Assembly: GCA_030656075.1 (NCBI GenBank)
Contig: JAUSOT010000145.1
Coordinates: forward strand, 1 to 61,367
DNA length: 61,367 nucleotides
Direction: 5' to 3'
Source of the DNA: Candidatus Cloacimonadales bacterium
GTDB lineage: Bacteria; Cloacimonadota; Cloacimonadia; Cloacimonadales; TCS61
In this document: piece by piece, positions 58,928-61,367 of the stretch
Numbering within the stretch: the first letter of the stretch is position 1
Layout of the letters: each line of letters starts with the position of its first letter
Made by a program: the position numbers and the translations under genes
The notes under the pieces: model-generated
The model's input: only the letters and a program-made list of their open reading frames with translations
The model's database searches: none
Told to the model about the DNA's origin: nothing

Positions 58928-61096
58928 ATGAAAAAATTTATTTTAGTTCTTTTTCTGCTTTCTATATCAATTTATCTATTATCCGATCCACCTCCGCAGT
59001 ATGATCTGCGTGATGTGAACGGGGTGAATTATGTTTCCGGCGTCAGGAATCAAGGTCAATATGGAACCTGCTGGGCACATGGAGCCATGGCTTCCATGGA
59101 AGGAAACTTGTTGATGACCGGAGCCTGGGCAACAGCCGGTGAAACAGGTGAACCGGATCTTTCAGAAGCTCATCTGGATTGGTGGAACGGATTTAATCAA
59201 CATAATAACGACGACATAAATCCTCCCACCGGCAGTGGTCTGGAAGTTCACATGGGTGGAGATTATCGCGTAACGACAGCCTATCTGGCTCGCGGCGAGG
59301 GCGCTGTGAGAGAAATCGATGCGCCTTATTCCAATTTAGCAAATCCACCTGCCAGATGGATGCCTGATTATCATTATTATTACCCCAGAGATGTGGAATG
59401 GTTCAAACTTGAAGATGACCTTTCCAACATCGATGTCATCAAGCAGATCATCATCGATTACGGCGTTTTAGGAACCTGCATGTGCTATGATGGTTCGTTC
59501 ATCAACGGGCAATATAATCACTATCAGCCGCCAACCAGCCCGTTGGATCCCAATCATGCTGTGGCGATAGTGGGTTGGGATGATGCTCATGCAACCCAAG
59601 CTCCTTTGCCCGGTGCCTGGATCGTTAAAAACAGCTGGGGCAGTGGATGGGGTTACAGCGGATATTTCTGGATTTCGTACTACGATAAGCATTCCTGCCG
59701 CAATATTGAAATGGGAGCGATTTCCTTCCAAAACGTGGAACCGCTGGCTTACGACCATATTTATTACCACGATTATCATGGCTGGAGAGATACTCTCACA
59801 GTTGCCACGGAAGCTTTCAATGCTTTTGAATCTACCGGAACTCAGTTTATAGAATCTGTAAACTTTTTTACAGCCGTAGATAATGTAGATTACACCGTAA
59901 AAATCTATGATGATTTCGATGGGACAAACCTGAGCAACGAGCTTTCCACTGTGAGCGGCAGCTATGAACATGCCGGCTTGCATACGGTCGATCTTGATCC
60001 AATAGTAGTTGTAACCGATGGTGAAGATTTTTATGTTTATCTCTATCTTTCCACGGGCGGACATCCCTACGACAGGACTTCCGATGTTCCTGTTCTGCTG
60101 GGAGCAAATTACCGCACGATCGTGGAATCTTCCGCTAATCCCGGAGAAAGCTACTATAAAAGCGGTAATGACTGGTTGGATTTTTATGATTACAATGATC
60201 CGTCCGGTTTCCAGAATTCAGGCAATTTCTGCATCAAAGCGCTTTCGTTGGATGGAAGCGGTGGCATCATCGCTCCATCGAATCTGCAAGGTGAGATCAT
60301 CGATTTCAACAGCATTTATCTTACCTGGGATTGCGGTGAAAGAGATCTCTTGAGCTACAAAGTTTATCGCAATAACGAATTTATTGCCGAAGTGAGCAAC
60401 GTTCCCTTCCCCACCACAGCCTACCTGGATGAAGCTCTGGATGCCGGTTCCTACACTTATTATGTGGTGGCTGTTTATGATGCAGGCGAATCCGATCCGT
60501 CACCCAGCATAACTATTGAGTTGACACTTCCTGCTCCGCAGAACTTGGTTGCCAATCCGCAGAATCCCAACGTATCACTCATCTGGGATAACGTGGAAAG
60601 CAGCAGAGATTTTCTAGAATACGTTGTTTACAGAGATAACGTAGAAATTGGAACCACAGGATCACATTTTTATGTGGATCTGAATCTGCCGGCTGGAGTT
60701 TATGAATATTATGTAACTGCAAAATATTCCGGTGACTATCAATCCGAACCGTCTAATTCAGTTTCTGTGGAACTGACGGAAGCAGGCGGAATTTTACCCA
60801 ATGCAACTGAATTTACCGGAATTTATCCCAATCCATTCAATCCGACCACAACGCTTTCTTACAGTCTGAATGAATCGGGACATGTTCTGCTGGAAATATT
60901 CAATCTGAAAGGCCAGAAGATCACAACTCTGGTTGATAAAGTTCAGGATGCCGGTAATCACGCTGTTATTTGGAACGGAACGGATAAAAACGGCAACATT
61001 GCTGCCAGCGGCATCTATATTTCGCGCTTTTTGGTTGACGGCGTTGCACACTTCGGTAGATACACCAGCGTGAAAAAAGTAATTCTTTTGAAATAG
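58928..61096 (+). CDS. Secreted papain-like (C1A) cysteine protease with Fn3 and sorting domains
   Basis: A 722-residue precursor with a signal peptide (MKKFILVLFLLSISIYLLS). There is almost no propeptide, since the catalytic domain starts at once (YDLRDVNGVNYVSGVRNQGQ). The C1A active site is complete: Gln42, Cys48 (QYGTCWAHG), His210 (PNHAVAIVGWDD) and Asn235 (VKNSWGSGWG). After about residue 275 comes a lectin-like beta domain with ANPGESYYKSGNDWLD. Two fibronectin type III domains begin IIAPSNLQGEIIDFNSIYL and APQNLVANPQNPNVSLIW. The C-terminal sorting domain has IYPNPFNPTTT, FNLKGQKITTL and KKVILLK. It is predicted to degrade protein outside the cell or on its surface. Confidence 0.94.
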   Translation: MKKFILVLFLLSISIYLLSDPPPQYDLRDVNGVNYVSGVRNQGQYGTCWAHGAMASMEGNLLMTGAWATAGETGEPDLSEAHLDWWNGFNQHNNDDINPPTGSGLEVHMGGDYRVTTAYLARGEGAVREIDAPYSNLANPPARWMPDYHYYYPRDVEWFKLEDDLSNIDVIKQIIIDYGVLGTCMCYDGSFINGQYNHYQPPTSPLDPNHAVAIVGWDDAHATQAPLPGAWIVKNSWGSGWGYSGYFWISYYDKHSCRNIEMGAISFQNVEPLAYDHIYYHDYHGWRDTLTVATEAFNAFESTGTQFIESVNFFTAVDNVDYTVKIYDDFDGTNLSNELSTVSGSYEHAGLHTVDLDPIVVVTDGEDFYVYLYLSTGGHPYDRTSDVPVLLGANYRTIVESSANPGESYYKSGNDWLDFYDYNDPSGFQNSGNFCIKALSLDGSGGIIAPSNLQGEIIDFNSIYLTWDCGERDLLSYKVYRNNEFIAEVSNVPFPTTAYLDEALDAGSYTYYVVAVYDAGESDPSPSITIELTLPAPQNLVANPQNPNVSLIWDNVESSRDFLEYVVYRDNVEIGTTGSHFYVDLNLPAGVYEYYVTAKYSGDYQSEPSNSVSVELTEAGGILPNATEFTGIYPNPFNPTTTLSYSLNESGHVLLEIFNLKGQKITTLVDKVQDAGNHAVIWNGTDKNGNIAASGIYISRFLVDGVAHFGRYTSVKKVILLK

Positions 61097-61100
61097 CGGA

Positions 61101-61121
61101 TCGCAAACATCTTGTTTGCGA
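61101..61121. repeat. TCGCAAACA-TCT-TGTTTGCGA hairpin
   Basis: A perfect nine-base stem right after the protease stop. Read as complement its core is AACAAGATGTT, like the CAAGATG core of the RAYT array hairpins. Confidence 0.6.
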
Positions 61122-61131
61122 CGTAATCTCA

Positions 61132-61169
61132 AACCTTCCAGGTCTGCAAAAACCTGGAAGGTTTTTTTA
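61132..61169 (+). terminator. Rho-independent terminator of the protease gene
   Basis: Stem AACCTTCCAGGT (61132-61143) and ACCTGGAAGGTT (61152-61163), then a T run. The stem uses the same AACCTTCCAGG word as the first hairpin of the RAYT arrays. Confidence 0.88.
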
Positions 61170-61229
61170 AACCTCATGGAATGTTATTTGCTTCTTAGAG
61201 GCAAGTAAATAAAGGAAAAGGAAGGATAG

Positions 61230-61367
61230 ATGAGACTGAATTTGATTTTAATATTGTTATTGATATCGATACTTCAACTGTCAGGTGAATGGATTGAAAT
61301 TAGTGAAAATCGAGGAGTAGAGCTATTTGAGCATACATCTTATGGCAGAGAATTGACGGAAGTGCAT
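61230..61367 (+). CDS. N-terminus of an exported protein, truncated by window edge
   Basis: Forty-six codons are visible: a signal peptide (MRLNLILILLLISILQLSG) followed by EWIEISENRGVELFEHTSYG and RELTEVH. GGAAGG lies five bases before the ATG. The opening is similar in style to propeptides of gingipain-like (C25) secreted proteases common in this group, but too little is seen to assign a family. It follows the papain-like protease gene on the same strand, after a terminator. Confidence 0.7.
   Translation, partial: MRLNLILILLLISILQLSGEWIEISENRGVELFEHTSYGRELTEVH

Overview
This is an AT-rich bacterial chromosome segment. Several exported proteins end in an NPFNP...K(M/V)xLLK domain of the Por/type IX (T9SS) sorting type. 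Together with strict-anaerobe metabolism (a glycyl radical enzyme, GlmL) and many short intergenic hairpin repeats, this suggests a Candidatus Cloacimonadota-like member of the Fibrobacteres-Chlorobi-Bacteroidetes neighbourhood. The taxonomic call is inference from protein style, not from a marker gene.

Layout. 1-2.1 kb: 3'-truncated glmL and a small partner gene. 2.3-3.7 kb: comF with a coupled unknown gene. 3.9-15.7 kb: a long minus-strand series of pssA, a phosphatidylserine-decarboxylase-like protein without catalytic residues, purB, a lipoprotein, lgt, etfB, a DegT aminotransferase, a sugar epimerase, an SLBB polysaccharide-export protein and mfd. 15.7-22 kb: two large secreted proteins (beta-propeller-like and beta-helix) behind a 1.1-kb non-coding stretch with a C14 tract. 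22-32.9 kb: Cache lipoproteins, a UvrC-like fragment, a response regulator, a membrane metalloprotease, mazG, a histidine kinase, nnr and a REP-associated tyrosine transposase (RAYT) between two near-identical hairpin arrays. 33-37 kb: a lamin-tail-domain secreted protein and yifB/comM. 37.7-42.3 kb: a zinc-ribbon membrane protein and an hpdBCA-like glycyl radical operon. 42.5-48 kb: gpsA, tRNA-Val, exbD/exbB, a tonB-like gene and lipoproteins. 48-55 kb: a Nudix gene broken by an amber codon, mnmE, dxs, engB, queD and a tandem-fused deoxynucleoside kinase. 55.6-61.4 kb: a TonB-dependent receptor, a papain-like secreted protease and the start of another secreted protein.

How the parts fit. Lgt, the lipoproteins, TonB-ExbBD with the receptor, and the sorting-domain proteins describe a diderm envelope with an active secretion route. 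The epimerase, DegT and SLBB genes belong to surface polysaccharide synthesis and export. The glycyl radical operon matches 4-hydroxyphenylacetate decarboxylase in gene order, in the eight cluster ligands of its small subunit and in its active-site residues as I recall them, so the organism may decarboxylate an arylacetate, for example to p-cresol.

The most unusual feature is the repeat content. Nearly every intergenic gap holds hairpin elements from several families. Many share a purine loop core while their stems change but stay complementary. Some lie in frame inside nnr or extend the end of the metalloprotease gene. A RAYT transposase bracketed by about 190-bp arrays is a candidate mobiliser. 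Two genes (gpsA and the metalloprotease) appear to start at near-cognate codons (ATA and ACG), each 7 nt after a GGAG-type ribosome binding site.
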